DNA of 64,000 nt from Chitinophaga caseinilytica (GCF_038396765.1 NZ_CP150096.1:1595001-1659000); one strand, 5' to 3'. Counted from the first letter of the stretch, positions 9,327 through 19,500 are shown. The notes: generated by a model from the sequence alone, not told the origin. A program made the numbers and translations.

Positions 9327-9857
9327 ATGTCTTTACCTCCCGTCATCCTCGTCAACGAAAAAGACGAGCCCGTTGGCACCATGGAAAAACTGGAAGCTCA
9401 CCAGAAAGGCCTCCTCCATCGTGCATTCTCCGTGTTCGTCATCAACGACAGCGGGAAAATGCTCCTGCAACAACGCGCGGCGGATAAATACCACTCCGGC
9501 GGCCTGTGGACCAACACCTGCTGCAGCCACCAGCTTCCCGGAGAAGACACCCCCACGGCCGCACACCGCCGCCTCGCCGAAGAAATGGGGTTCGATTGCC
9601 CCCTCGAAGAAATTTTCAGCTTCTCCTATCGCGCAGAATTCGATAACGGCCTCACCGAAAACGAGTTCGACCACGTACTGCTCGGCACCTACAACGGCCC
9701 CGTTCAACCAGACGCCGCCGAAGTACAGGCGCACAAATTCCTTTCGCTGAACGAAATCCGCGAAGAGCTCATCGCCCACCCCGGCAATTACACCCACTGG
9801 TTCCATATCGCCTTCCCGAAAATCGCGGCCTTCATCGAGGCACGGGGTAACGATTGA
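9327..9857 (+). CDS. idi: Isopentenyl-diphosphate delta-isomerase, type 1
   Basis: A 176-residue Nudix-fold isomerase converting isopentenyl diphosphate to dimethylallyl diphosphate for isoprenoid (quinone, carotenoid, undecaprenol) synthesis. The active-site Cys is in WTNTCCSHQ and the active-site Glu in ENEFDHVLLG; the start HRAFSVFVINDSGKMLLQQR and the Nudix-like segment RRLAEEMGF are typical. Type 1 enzymes normally read CCSHP at the Cys motif; here the Pro is Gln. The length is normal for bacterial Idi. Its 3' end overlaps the convergent gene by 26 bp. Confidence 0.93.
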   Translation: MSLPPVILVNEKDEPVGTMEKLEAHQKGLLHRAFSVFVINDSGKMLLQQRAADKYHSGGLWTNTCCSHQLPGEDTPTAAHRRLAEEMGFDCPLEEIFSFSYRAEFDNGLTENEFDHVLLGTYNGPVQPDAAEVQAHKFLSLNEIREELIAHPGNYTHWFHIAFPKIAAFIEARGND

Positions 9858-10557
9858 GGCCCAGCCTGAAACTGTCTGCCGCCTGGCGGATGTAACGGAT
9901 GAAATCGTAATCGGAAGCTTCCAATGCAAATTTGTAAGACGGTGGGTAACGGTTGATGAAGGAAATAAGGCTGTCGCCCCGGAACCCCGTATACCGCGCC
10001 ACCAGCGAATCGCTGAAACGCTCGCCGGTAAACTGCGCCTGCTCGTACTCGATCAGCCTTCGCCGGAACGTGGCTTTCGACCGGTTATTGGAGAAGGATA
10101 ACGCTTTGTATAATTTATGGATGTTGACGCCGATACCCGTAGGCGTAATCAAGACCACTTCCCGGAACTTCGGCCGCCGGAAGTTGAAGCCCGCCCGGAA
10201 ATTCTCCCGGTCTTCCAGCGAATCTACCCGGCGCTTCCGCTGCCGGATCTCCACCCCTGCCAACTGCTCGATCTTCGGGTACAGGTAGATGCGCAGCGCG
10301 CCCGTGCGCACGGGCACCGACGAGGGCAAATGCCCCAGCGCCTGTATCAGCAGCGTATCTCCGGGCAGCGCGGCAATAACGAAGCGGCCCGCCGGGTCGG
10401 TAAGTATCGTGACATGATTGCGGATATTGGTGATGGCCGAGCCCGGCAGCGGCAGCGAATCGTGCGCATACACCGTGCCCTGCGCCTGCTGCGCGGAGGC
10501 CAGGCCGGCGGGGAGCAGCAGTATCCCGGTACACAAAAGAAGATAGAAGGGCTTCAT
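9832..10557 (-). CDS. Carboxypeptidase-regulatory-like (CarboxypepD_reg) domain protein, secreted
   Basis: About 241 residues from the ATG at 10557 (MKPFYLLLCTGILLLPAG), which gives a clear signal peptide; a Met six codons upstream is possible but less fitting. After cleavage comes a beta-sandwich of the carboxypeptidase D regulatory type (QGTVYAHDSLPLPGSAI, then ILTDPAGRFVIAALPGDTL). The rest is basic and has no recognised domain. Many Bacteroidota proteins of this build are small envelope proteins of unknown role. Its end overlaps the convergent idi gene by 26 bp. Confidence 0.65.
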   Translation of the reverse strand: MKPFYLLLCTGILLLPAGLASAQQAQGTVYAHDSLPLPGSAITNIRNHVTILTDPAGRFVIAALPGDTLLIQALGHLPSSVPVRTGALRIYLYPKIEQLAGVEIRQRKRRVDSLEDRENFRAGFNFRRPKFREVVLITPTGIGVNIHKLYKALSFSNNRSKATFRRRLIEYEQAQFTGERFSDSLVARYTGFRGDSLISFINRYPPSYKFALEASDYDFIRYIRQAADSFRLGLNRYPVPR

Positions 10558-10608
10558 TACCGTAAGATATTCCACCCGATTCTAAGGAAAAGTTAAAAAC
10601 ATAACGGG

Positions 10609-11121
10609 TTAAGCCCCGCGGTCGGGCTTCAGCGAACGGATCATTTCCCCGTAGTTCATCCGGCGCTCCAAAGCGTTGAGCGACGCGGCGATGCGCTTCG
10701 CTTTGGTCTCCTCCGTTTTGGCATCGTCTATCCATTTCGAGAAGTAACGGCGATGGCTCGGCGCCAGCGATCCGAAGAATTCCTGCGCGGCAGGCAGGTC
10801 TGCCAGGCAGTCGGCGAAATCGGCGTTCATCGCGTACACCTGCGTGTCTTCTTCGAGGCTCAGCTGCACGGAAGCGCCCTGCTTCTTCCCGATCGCTTTG
10901 CGCATGCCGGCGTTCACGGGCAGGATGAAAGAACCGTCGCCGGCGGGCAAAATTGCCGTTTGTGCGATGGCGTGTTGATCGATGAGCCCTTTCACCCGGA
11001 AAGTTTGCTTCATGCCCGGTTTCAGTTTCGCGGCAATTTCAGCCGGGATCTCCAGGTACGTCCAGCCGGTTTTGTCTCCGGCGTTGGCAAATTTTTTCAG
11101 GATGGCGGTGAATCGGGTCAT
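10609..11121 (-). CDS. DUF1905 / YdeI-like (OmpD-associated) family protein
   Basis: A 170-residue protein with two parts: an N-terminal DUF1905 domain (FTAILKKFANAGDKTGWTYLEIP through the basic segment MRKAIGKKQGASVQLSLEED) and a C-terminal YdeI-type helical tail (FFGSLAPSHRRYFSKWIDDAKTEETKAKRI). No signal peptide, so probably cytoplasmic. YdeI relatives have been linked to bacteriocin or peptide resistance, but the biochemical role is not established. A TAATTTTG element ends only 5 bp upstream of the ATG, so the transcript may be almost leaderless. Confidence 0.82.
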   Translation of the reverse strand: MTRFTAILKKFANAGDKTGWTYLEIPAEIAAKLKPGMKQTFRVKGLIDQHAIAQTAILPAGDGSFILPVNAGMRKAIGKKQGASVQLSLEEDTQVYAMNADFADCLADLPAAQEFFGSLAPSHRRYFSKWIDDAKTEETKAKRIAASLNALERRMNYGEMIRSLKPDRGA

Positions 11122-11126
11122 GCCCC

Positions 11127-11134
11127 CAAAATTA
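11127..11134 (-). promoter_or_regulatory. Candidate -7 promoter element of the DUF1905 gene
   Basis: TAATTTTG on the minus strand matches TAnnTTTG and is separated from the ATG (11119-11121) by five bases, so transcription would begin at or just next to the start codon. Confidence 0.45.
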
Positions 11135-11145
11135 CATCAATTCGA

Positions 11146-11672
11146 TCAGTAACCATATCGTTGCCGGCGGTATTGGCCTGCCGTGTCTGGCTGGTGGCGG
11201 ACCTGGATATGGCCACCCTTCACCCGTTTGTCGAACTTCCGGTATTCTACGATGCTGGAATCTTTTTTCGTGAAGATGATCTGGCCGGTAAGGTCTACGC
11301 CCACGGTGGTTTCGCGGTTCACCGGCGCAACGTATACCGGGTAATGCGCAAAATCGATGACCATGGAATCGAGGTATTGGTAGGAAATGTAGAGATAGTT
11401 GAAGCCGGCTTCCCGCATCGACTGCATGCCGGTCCGCGTGTAATCGCTATAGTATTCGAATTCTTTCAGATCGAATGGGAAATGACCTTTTTCTTTCGTG
11501 TACCGCTTCACGGCGCTGGAAAAAGCGTAAGTGGGATAGATTTTCCGTTTCTTTTTCTTCTTTCCGACCGGCAGCACGGACGCGGGTTTCGAAGCGTCGA
11601 ACGTATGCGGGGAGGAAGTGCAGGCCGAAAAAGAAAGCAGCCCATAGCCAGGTATAGCGCGTATTGTTTCAT
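11146..11672 (-). CDS. Small lipoprotein of unknown function; apparent frameshift in the signal peptide
   Basis: From the ATG at 11672 the frame reads MKQYALYLAMGCFLF and then leaves register. Adding one T to the T5 run (minus strand, 11628-11632) joins it to SACTSSPHTF, giving a normal lipoprotein signal peptide with the lipid-modified Cys and a 175-residue product. The unrepaired frame can only start at a GTG (11691) with an N-terminus that is not a signal peptide. The mature part has a Lys-rich stretch (VGKKKKKRKIYPTY) and alternating aromatic/charged segments (FPFDLKEFEYYSDYTRTG), with no known domain. Probably anchored in a membrane facing the periplasm. Confidence 0.6.
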
Positions 11673-11730
11673 CAGTCGGGATTAATGCCACAATATTAAC
11701 ATATGAACTGTTAACTAAAATCCAAAATGG

Positions 11731-13491
11731 CTATTGCATGTGGGCGAGATGGTATGGATCGCTGCCGAAGTGCCGGATATAGGCGCTGCGCAGTGCCGCC
11801 GGCGTTTCGAAACCGCAGCGGATGGCGGTGATGAGCATCGATTTGCCGTTGCGGTGAAGGAGGTGGAAGGCGTGGTACATGATCAGCATGTGATGGTAGT
11901 CGTTCGGCGAGATGCCGAATTCCTGCAGGAAGCCATTCTGGTATTTATACCGGCTGAGGTGAAACTGTTCGGTGAGCATCTGCACATCGGTCAACAAACC
12001 CACGTCTTGCCGGGCCTGCGTGAAAATATCGTGCAGGGCCACTTTATCGGCCGGGGTAAGGCGTACATGCCGTTTGATGGCGGCCATCCTGTTTTGCATG
12101 GCGGCGGCCAGCAGCAGATCGATGCAGATGCGGCGGAGAAAGCATTGCGCCACGTCGCCGATGTAGCTGCAATGCAGCACCTGGGTCAGCAGCATGTTCA
12201 CCAGTTCGTTGGCGCGCAGGTTCACCGCGGGCTGTGCGCCATGGAGCCAGGCGGCGGCTTTGCCGGCCAGGGTGGCCAGTTGCGGCCAGGTGGCGGAAAG
12301 GCGGACGAGGTCTTCCGGCCGGATGTCTGCCCGGAAAGCGCAGTAATACACATCGGCGGAAAGACGGTGGAATTTTTCGCCGGGGTCTTCATCCTGGTAC
12401 ATCCCGCATCCGAAGAAAGCCGTTTTTTCAGCTTGCTCGCAAGGCATTACCCTTTGCAGTACCTGGATGGAGCAGCAGGGCTCCCTGGGCTCTTCGGGGC
12501 TCAGCTGCAGCGGTTCGTGGGTGATGACGTCGTGTATCCGGATGGTGAACGGCGCCACGCGGATCACCTGGCTGATGCGGTCGTGGGCGCTGTCGCGGAA
12601 AAAGTGCTTCAGTGCGCAGGGGATTTGCAGCGGCCAGTAGTCTTGCGGAATGTGGCGAAGGTCTTCCGTTGCCACGGCGGCCGACAATACCGGCAGCGGA
12701 ATGACGCCTGGCGGTGGTGGTGCTGGGATTACCGTTTTGCGGTGGGGCCGCGTTTCGTGGAGGAAGTAACGGTATATATTCCGCATGTTGAGCCGGAAGT
12801 GGGGCGCCCGGTAGTGGCGCGCTTCCAGGAGGTACATCATGCTGTAGCGTTCGTGACGGAAGAAAAGGTCTTTGAGCCGGAGGTATTCGGTGAGGGAATA
12901 CCGCGGGGCGGGGCGGATATCGCGGGCAGCCTGCCAGGTTTTGAGGAACGAGGGCACTTTTCCTGCGTCGGTGAAGCCGGGAGGGAACACGGCGGGCAGG
13001 GGGTGGAACAGGAGGTCGTGCAGCAGGATGGCGATGTATTGTTTGACGGGTTTGTGCTTGCGGCGGTCTTTCCGCGAGCGGGGCCGGCGGATCCAGCTCC
13101 AGAATTTCAGGCACTGGAGGGTGTTGAGCCAGGCGGCGTGGTAATGTTCCCGGTATTGCAGGGCCATGGCTTCCAGCCAGCGCTGTTCCATGTCGGGCAA
13201 TGTGCCTGGAGGGATGAAGTTGCGGAAGCTCCCTGCGCCCAGGCCCAAAGTGGTGAGGAGCGCGCTCCCTTCCGGGGTGATGCGCATCCATCCGCCCGTT
13301 TCCTGCAAAAGATAATGCCTTTCCAGTTGTGTGAGGGCCGCCAGCGCGGGCTCCGGCTGAAGGGCACTCCCCGCCAGGGCTTCTTCGCGCGTGCACATGC
13401 CGCTCCGTTCCATCCACGACAGCATCCGGACGTGATCCTTCGACAGCACGCCGGCATAACGGCCCGCCAGTGAGCTACCGGAGGCTTTCAT
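11731..13491 (-). CDS. Long AraC-like regulator with an uncharacterised N-terminal region
   Basis: About 586 residues from the ATG at 13491 (MKASGSSLAGRYAG); the frame extends 50 codons further upstream but that part looks non-coding. The last ~95 residues look like an AraC-type double helix-turn-helix (LLTDVQMLTEQFHLSRYKYQ, then ITAIRCGFETPAALRSAYIRHFG and a final SDPYHLAHM). Residues ~15-85 resemble a winged-helix unit (LSKDHVRMLSWMERSG, QLERHYLLQETGGWMRITPEG). The middle ~350 residues are rich in Arg, His and Trp and match nothing I recognise. The neighbours are unrelated, so no target can be proposed. Confidence 0.6.
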   Translation of the reverse strand: MKASGSSLAGRYAGVLSKDHVRMLSWMERSGMCTREEALAGSALQPEPALAALTQLERHYLLQETGGWMRITPEGSALLTTLGLGAGSFRNFIPPGTLPDMEQRWLEAMALQYREHYHAAWLNTLQCLKFWSWIRRPRSRKDRRKHKPVKQYIAILLHDLLFHPLPAVFPPGFTDAGKVPSFLKTWQAARDIRPAPRYSLTEYLRLKDLFFRHERYSMMYLLEARHYRAPHFRLNMRNIYRYFLHETRPHRKTVIPAPPPPGVIPLPVLSAAVATEDLRHIPQDYWPLQIPCALKHFFRDSAHDRISQVIRVAPFTIRIHDVITHEPLQLSPEEPREPCCSIQVLQRVMPCEQAEKTAFFGCGMYQDEDPGEKFHRLSADVYYCAFRADIRPEDLVRLSATWPQLATLAGKAAAWLHGAQPAVNLRANELVNMLLTQVLHCSYIGDVAQCFLRRICIDLLLAAAMQNRMAAIKRHVRLTPADKVALHDIFTQARQDVGLLTDVQMLTEQFHLSRYKYQNGFLQEFGISPNDYHHMLIMYHAFHLLHRNGKSMLITAIRCGFETPAALRSAYIRHFGSDPYHLAHMQ

Positions 13492-13653
13492 AACGCTGGG
13501 TTTGCGGGTGGAGGAACAGGCACATACTTCTCGATTGAAGGGGTCAGCAGGTGAAAAATTTCGGTTGATACATATAATAGATGCACCCCGGGCACGATGG
13601 GGGTAAGGTGACCGGGGCTTTTTTACTGACACAATTTGCACATATCAGTTTGC

Positions 13654-15233
13654 CTACTCCGCGGTCTCCTCCGCCGATTTCAACCGCAACTTTTCCTCTT
13701 CCAGGTCCAGCAACCCCAGGTACTTCCGGATCACCCCGTCGTCTGTACTATACGACGCCGCATTGATCTCCAGCAAATAATTCCGCTGCACCTCCAGCAG
13801 CTCGAACGCCACTTTGCGGTACACCTCATGATCGCCGTCGGCCACATTCCCCCGCGCCAATTCTTCCGCCACGTACCGCGCCCGCAAATGCTGCAGCGGG
13901 ATGTTGTTCGCCAACTCGTTTGCGTAATGTTCGTCGAGATACCGGATGCCGAGTGCCGCCAGTTTTTCGCGGACGATATGGTCTTGCTCTTCCACCGGTT
14001 TGGGATGGTCCGCATCTTCCATATCCAGTTTCTTCACGAGCCAGGGGAGCGACAGCCCCTGCACCACGAGCGTGAGCAGGATAACGGTGAACGTGATGAA
14101 CAGGATGAGGTTGCGCTGCGGGAAGGAGAACGGCAACGAAAGCGCCGCCGCCAGCGATACCACGCCGCGCATGCCCGCCCATCCGAAGATCAGCGGGCCT
14201 TTCCAGCCGGGGCTGGGATCGGCCGTGGTGATGAACCGGCTGATGAACACGGTGAACACGGAGGCGAAATACGTACAGGCCAGCCGGGTGACGATGAGCA
14301 CCAACGTGACTAGCACGCCGTAACCGATGGCGCTGCCCAGCGAAACGGGGCCCAGGTCGCGGATGACGACGGGCATCTCCAGCCCGATGAGCAAAAACAC
14401 GAGCCCGTTGAGCACGAAGGCGACCGCGCTCCAGACCGTTGTGCCCCGCAACCGGCTGCCGGCCGACAGGAATTTGTGGCTGCGGTAAGAAAGGAACAAT
14501 CCCCCGCTCACCACGGCCAGTACGCCGGAGAAATGGAACATTTCCGCGGTGAGGTACATCACGTACGGCGCGGTGAGCGTGAGCACGATGTCCATATTCG
14601 CGGAAGTGGGGAGTTTGCGGTGCAGGAAATAATAAACGATGGCCACGGCGATCCCGATGGCGATGCCCATGAAGATCACGGTGACGAAACTAATGGCGGC
14701 TTCCTGGAAAATGAAACGGCCGGAGTCTACCGCCACGAGCGCGAAGCGGAAGACGATGAGGCTGGATGCGTCATTCAGCAGGCTTTCCCCTTCGATGATG
14801 GCCGAAAGCCGTTTGGGGACTTTCACGTATTTGAGCACCGAAGTGGCGCTGACGGCGTCTGGCGGCGATACGATCCCTCCCAGCAGGAAACCCAGTGCCA
14901 TGGTGAATCCCGGGATGAAGGAACTGCTCACCCAGGCTACGATGAACGAGGTAACGATCACCATGATGAAGGCGAACGAACCGATGACGCGGCGCCAGCG
15001 CCAGAGGTCTTTCCACGAAGTGTACCACGCCGCTTCATATAATAACGGGGGAGGAAAATGACGAAGATGTACTGCGGATTGATGGCCACGGCCGGGATGC
15101 CGGGAATGGCGCAGAGCGAAAGGCCGCCCAGCAGCAGGATGATGGGATAGGCGACGCGGATCTTCTGCGACAGCATAACGAGCAGCTGGATGAAAATTAC
15201 CAGCAGGATGAAGAGGAAAAACTGATGCTCCAT
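13654..15233 (-). CDS. CPA1-family Na+/H+ antiporter (NhaP-like); apparent frameshift near the N-terminus
   Basis: The protein starts MEHQFFLFILLVIFIQLLVM with the first helices of a cation:proton antiporter, then loses register at FVIFLP. Adding one C to the C5 run (plus-strand G5, 15047-15051) joins it to PPLLYEAAWYTSWKDL, the conserved CPA1 motif, and gives a 526-residue protein. About a dozen membrane helices follow, including GGIVSPPDAVSATSVLK (ion-site Asp) and GESLLNDASSLIVF, and a cytoplasmic Glu-rich C-tail. Family members exchange Na+ or K+ for H+ at the inner membrane. As given, no single frame encodes the whole protein. Confidence 0.85.
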
Positions 15234-15239
15234 ATCGTA

Positions 15240-15800
15240 TTATAGGTTTTGCGGCCTGAATTTTTCGGGCCGGGCGATGTTGCGGCCGGATTCCATGAAC
15301 ACGCCGTTGCCGCGATAGTGCACGGTGCGGGGGTACCTGGGCCAAACGGCCGCCGTTGCTCTCTTGACTTCCAAAATAAAGAAATTATACTTCTCCAGCA
15401 TTTTCCGGTCGGCCACGCGGCACTCGAAATGTGCGTAGCATTCTTCGATAACGGGGGCAGATACGGTGGCGGCTTCGCCGGGCGTGAGGTGGAATTTTTT
15501 GAATTTGTCGACGCTCCGGCCCGAGGTGTTGCCGATGCCGATGATAGTGTCGAGCATATCGGCGGTGGGAATGTTGATGACGCATTCCCCGCTTTGGCGG
15601 ACCATATCGAAACTGTGATTGGTGGCGGTGATCATGCAGCCGATGAGGGAAGGCGAGAATTCCATGACGCAGTGCCAGCCCATCGTCATGATGTTGTTCC
15701 GGTTTTGCCACCGGGAGCTGACGAGCACGATGGGCCCGGGTTCCAGGAGCCGCCGGATTTGTTCGACGGGCATATCTGTTTTTCGGTAGGAGCGTTTCAT
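15240..15800 (-). CDS. Flavin reductase-like (FMN-binding split-barrel) domain protein
   Basis: About 186 residues from the ATG at 15800 (MKRSYRKTDMPVEQIRRLLE); a longer upstream frame lacks coding character. The segment PGPIVLVSSRWQNRNNIMTM followed by HCVMEFSPSLIGCMI, and later GECVINIPTADMLDTI, fits the flavin reductase family, which binds FMN and reduces it with NAD(P)H or acts as a flavoprotein of unknown substrate. It lies just 6 bp upstream of the antiporter on the same strand, so the two are probably co-transcribed. Specific function unknown. Confidence 0.78.
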   Translation of the reverse strand: MKRSYRKTDMPVEQIRRLLEPGPIVLVSSRWQNRNNIMTMGWHCVMEFSPSLIGCMITATNHSFDMVRQSGECVINIPTADMLDTIIGIGNTSGRSVDKFKKFHLTPGEAATVSAPVIEECYAHFECRVADRKMLEKYNFFILEVKRATAAVWPRYPRTVHYRGNGVFMESGRNIARPEKFRPQNL

Positions 15801-16068
15801 GCGGAGGGTTTTATTATTGAAACAGAGGAGTCGCAAGCAAGTTTGAGGGGATGGGAATTTTTTTGAAACGGGATGGTACCAAACAGGAAGTGGCACGTCT
15901 CCACATCAGGTGAGCCACATCCGGGCCCGGAATAGCGTAGCGCAGGCAGCAATGTTGGTGCGGCTTCCGGAAGAATCGTCTGCCGATCGTCAATTAAAAG
16001 CTATGTTTATAAAATCGGGCAGAAGATTTTATCGCAGTGCTTGGATTTGTATAAAAGATCATGTACTT

Positions 16069-16082
16069 TTAGTAAATACTAA
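16069..16082. repeat. Perfect 6-2-6 inverted repeat, possible operator
   Basis: TTAGTA and TACTAA separated by AA, immediately upstream of a near-consensus -7 element (TATTATTTG, 16082-16090). Its place suits a transcription-factor site, but no regulator gene is adjacent. Confidence 0.35.
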
Positions 16083-16455
16083 TATTATTTGAACGAGAAA
16101 AATTCCACCGTTACTGGAAACGCATGAAACTCATGCATTAACCCTCCGCCATTCTATAATCCAGCAACGTCCCTGGGATGTCCATTTTTTATCAGGTTAG
16201 ATCGAATATGTCCATTCACTAAAAAACATTTTATGGGAACCGGCTCAAGAGAGAAAGCCAAAAATCAAAATCGATATACTTGAACCACGTCAGTTCAAAC
16301 CAGTCTTAATAGTCCATTCTTAAAACCGACGGCAGGCCCGTATCTGCAGACGTATGCCTGTTTGTGACCGGTGTAGACGGTTGTGCCGTGTACGCGGCAT
16401 TTTATTCACTTTTAAAATCCCATGTTATGACAGATAAATAGGCTTACACATAAAA

Positions 16456-16505
16456 CCGGCAATATGGGAGTATTGCCGGCAGGCAAAGCCGGGAGAAGCT
16501 TTGCC
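16456..16505 (+). promoter_or_regulatory. Two tandem perfect hairpins in the susC 1 leader
   Basis: Hairpin 1: CCGGCAATA (16456-16464), loop TGGGAG, TATTGCCGG (16471-16479). Hairpin 2: GGCAAAGC (16482-16489), loop CGGGAGAA, GCTTTGCC (16498-16505). Only two bases separate them, both stems are perfect, and both loops expose GGGAG. They end 46 bp before the susC start. There is no T run, so termination is unlikely; recognition of the RNA by a protein or antisense RNA fits better. Confidence 0.5.
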
Positions 16506-16551
16506 GAGATACAGTTCAAAAATCTTCGCTGAACTATAACGCATCAAAAAT

Positions 16552-19500
16552 ATGAAAAAAAGAGGAATATTGCTTTTTTGACAAAAGCGATAAGCGGAAC
16601 CTTTTTCCTTACCGCCGCACTATCCGGTCCCCTTTCCGTTCACGCTTCCATAGCCTCCGGCCTGTATTTTCAACAGGTACAAACCGTTAAAGGCAAAGTG
16701 ATCAGTGAACAAGACAAGCAGCCTGTTCCCGGCGCCGCCGTGCAAATCAAGGGCACGAGCAAAGGCACCGTCACGAACGAAAATGGTGAATTCACCATTC
16801 AGGCCAACACCGGAGACATTCTCATGATTTCCAGCATCGGCTTCACTGCCCAGGAGATAGCCGTTGCGGCGGGCAAATCCTACGACGTTACACTTGCATT
16901 TTCCAATACTTCGCTCGATGAAGTAGTGGTAACAGGTTATTCCGCGCAGCGCGTGAAAGACCTTACGGGTGCAGTAGCCGTAGTAAACGTAAACCAGATG
17001 AAACAGCAGCCAGTGGCCAGCCCCGTGGAATCACTCCAGGGTAAGGCCACCGGTGTTCAGATCATCAGCGATGGCGCCCCCGGTGCCACGCCCCAGATCC
17101 GTATCCGCGGTTTCAGTACCATCAACAACAATGATCCCCTGTTCGTAATCGACGGTGTGCCGTATGAAGGCAAACTTTCGTGGCTCGATCAGAACGACAT
17201 CGAAACCATGCAGGTACTGAAAGATGCATCTTCTGCATCCATCTACGGTGCCCGCGCCAACAACGGCGTTGTGATCATCACCACCCGCCAGGGCGTGAAA
17301 GGGCCGCCGAAGATCAATCTCAGCTCTTATTTCGGTACGCAGGTGCCCAACAAGAACGCCTTCCCCAAAATGATGAACCCGCAACAATACGCGGAATACG
17401 TCTACGAAGCATTCAGGAACTCGGGCCAAACCCCGGGCCAGGAAGGCACCACCGGCAACAACTACGGTACCGGCGCCACGCCGACGCTTCCCGAGTATCT
17501 CGTGGCCGGAAAAGTGACGGGACAGAAAGTAACCGCTGCCGATGCAGACCCTTCCCGCTATAACTACAGCCGCGCGAGCGAAACCTTTTACCAGATCACC
17601 AAAGCGAACAAGCAAGGTACCAACTGGTTCGACGAAATCTCGCAAACCGCGCCCATCCGTAACGTTCAGCTGGGCGTAAACGGCGGCGGCGATAACGCTA
17701 CCTACGCCATCGGCGCGGGTTACCTCGGCCAGAAAGGCACCATCCGCCACACCGGCTATAACCGCTACAACGGTCGCGCCAACACCCGGTTCTCCGCGTT
17801 CAACAACCATTTCCGCTTCGGCGAAAATATGCAGTACAGCTACGAAGAATTTGTGGGCGTAGGTGTGAACCCCAACGTTTCCGGCGACTACCAGGGCGAA
17901 GGCAGTGCCCTCGGCTTTGCATACCGCATCCCCGTGATCATCCCTGTATATGATATTATGGGCAACTTCGCCGGCAGCCGCGGCGATAAGCTCGGCAACG
18001 CCCAGAACCCCCTGGCGCTGCTTTATCGTGCTAAAGACAATGTCCAAAAAAGAAACTTCTTCTTCGGGAACGTATTCGGTGAAGTGGACCTCGTGAAAGG
18101 GCTCGTGGCCAAAACCTCTTTCGGGTTGCGCTACGAAAACTACAGCGGCATTTCGCTCACTTACCCGAACCTCGAATTCTCCGAAGGCAGCGCCGCCAAC
18201 GGCATGTCGGAAAACCAGGGCTTCAACACCGAATGGACCTGGACCAATACCCTGACCTACAAATGGGAAGTAGCCAACGTTCATTCACTGACGGTGCTCG
18301 CCGGTACGGAAGCGTTCCGCTCCCGCAACCGCTTCCTGTCTGCCGGTCGTAACGATTACTTCCTGCTCGGGCAGACGGATTATTATTACCTCCCCGCCGG
18401 TGCGTCCAACATCAACAACACGTCCAGCGGCGGTGTGGGCTCGCTGTTCTCCATCTTCGGCCGTGCGGATTATTCCTTCCGCGACCGTTACCTCGTTAGC
18501 CTTACGGTACGCCGCGACGGATCTTCCAACTTCAGCAAAAACAGCCGGTATGGTACCTTCCCTGCAGGAAGCATTGCGTGGCGCCTGTCTGAAGAGGATT
18601 TCCTCAAAGGCAACAAGTTCATCACCGATCTGAAACTGCGCGCAGGTTATGGTATTACCGGTAACCAGCGTATCCCTGCGTTCCAGTACATCGACCGTTA
18701 CGAAAGCCTTATCGCCAACGCCTTCTATCCCTTCAACGGGAAGTCGGTTACCGGAGGCGTTTGGCAGAAAGCATATAAAAACGAGAATGTGAAATGGGAG
18801 GAGCTCAAATCCTTCAACATCGGCCTCGACTTTACATTGCTGGATGGCGAATTCGACGGTGCCATCGACTGGTATAGCCGTAAAACTACCGACATGCTGT
18901 ACCCGGTTCCCATGCCGGCGGCATCCATCGGTATGGGCGGGGCGCCTTTCGTGAATATCGGCGACATGAAAAATACCGGTATCGAACTGGGACTGGGTTA
19001 TCATTACGGTCAGCGTGAAAACAAACCCTTCAAGCTCGACGTGAACGTGAACATTTCCCGTAACGTGAACCAGGTAGTATCGCTGGCGCCTTCCGTGAAA
19101 GAACAGGTGTACGGTACTTTCCGTAGCCTTCAAACCACGATCCTCCGTCCGGGCGAGCCCTTCGGTTCCTTCTACGGTTACAAATGGGATGGTGTTTATA
19201 CCAGCGCAGACGATCTCGCGAAAAGCCCGAAATACAGCGGTGCGCGCGTAGGCGGCCCCAAATACATCGATGTTACCGGAGACGGACAGATCACCCCGGC
19301 CGACCGTACCATCATCGGCAACCCGCACCCCGACTTCCTGTACAGCTTCGGCATCAACGCCAAGTACAAAAGCTGGGACCTGGCTATGTTCTTCAACGGT
19401 TCGCAGGGCAACGACCTGTATGAAGCTACCCGTTACTTTACGGACTTCAGCACGTTCGACGGTACTGCCAGCGTGCGTATGCTCGACCGCTGGTCTCCCT

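Larger units (their letters stand above)
15801..16551. other. 750-bp intergenic region; structured leader of the first SusC gene
   Basis: No credible ORF. The 3' part contains a run of hairpins: TGCCG/CGGCA (16384-16399), then the tandem pair at 16456-16505. A perfect 6-bp inverted repeat lies at 16069-16082. No exact TAnnTTTG element is seen on the plus strand; TATTATTTG at 16082-16090 has one extra spacer base. The region probably holds the promoter and leader of susC 1. Confidence 0.6.

Noticed and set aside
16069..16090. Primary-sigma promoter for susC 1 (TATTATTTG)
   Set aside because: The spacer inside the -7 box is three bases instead of two and there is no -33 box; kept only as a remark.
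15910..16092. 60-codon plus-strand ORF upstream of susC 1
   Set aside because: No recognisable feature and composition unlike coding sequence; probably within the leader region.
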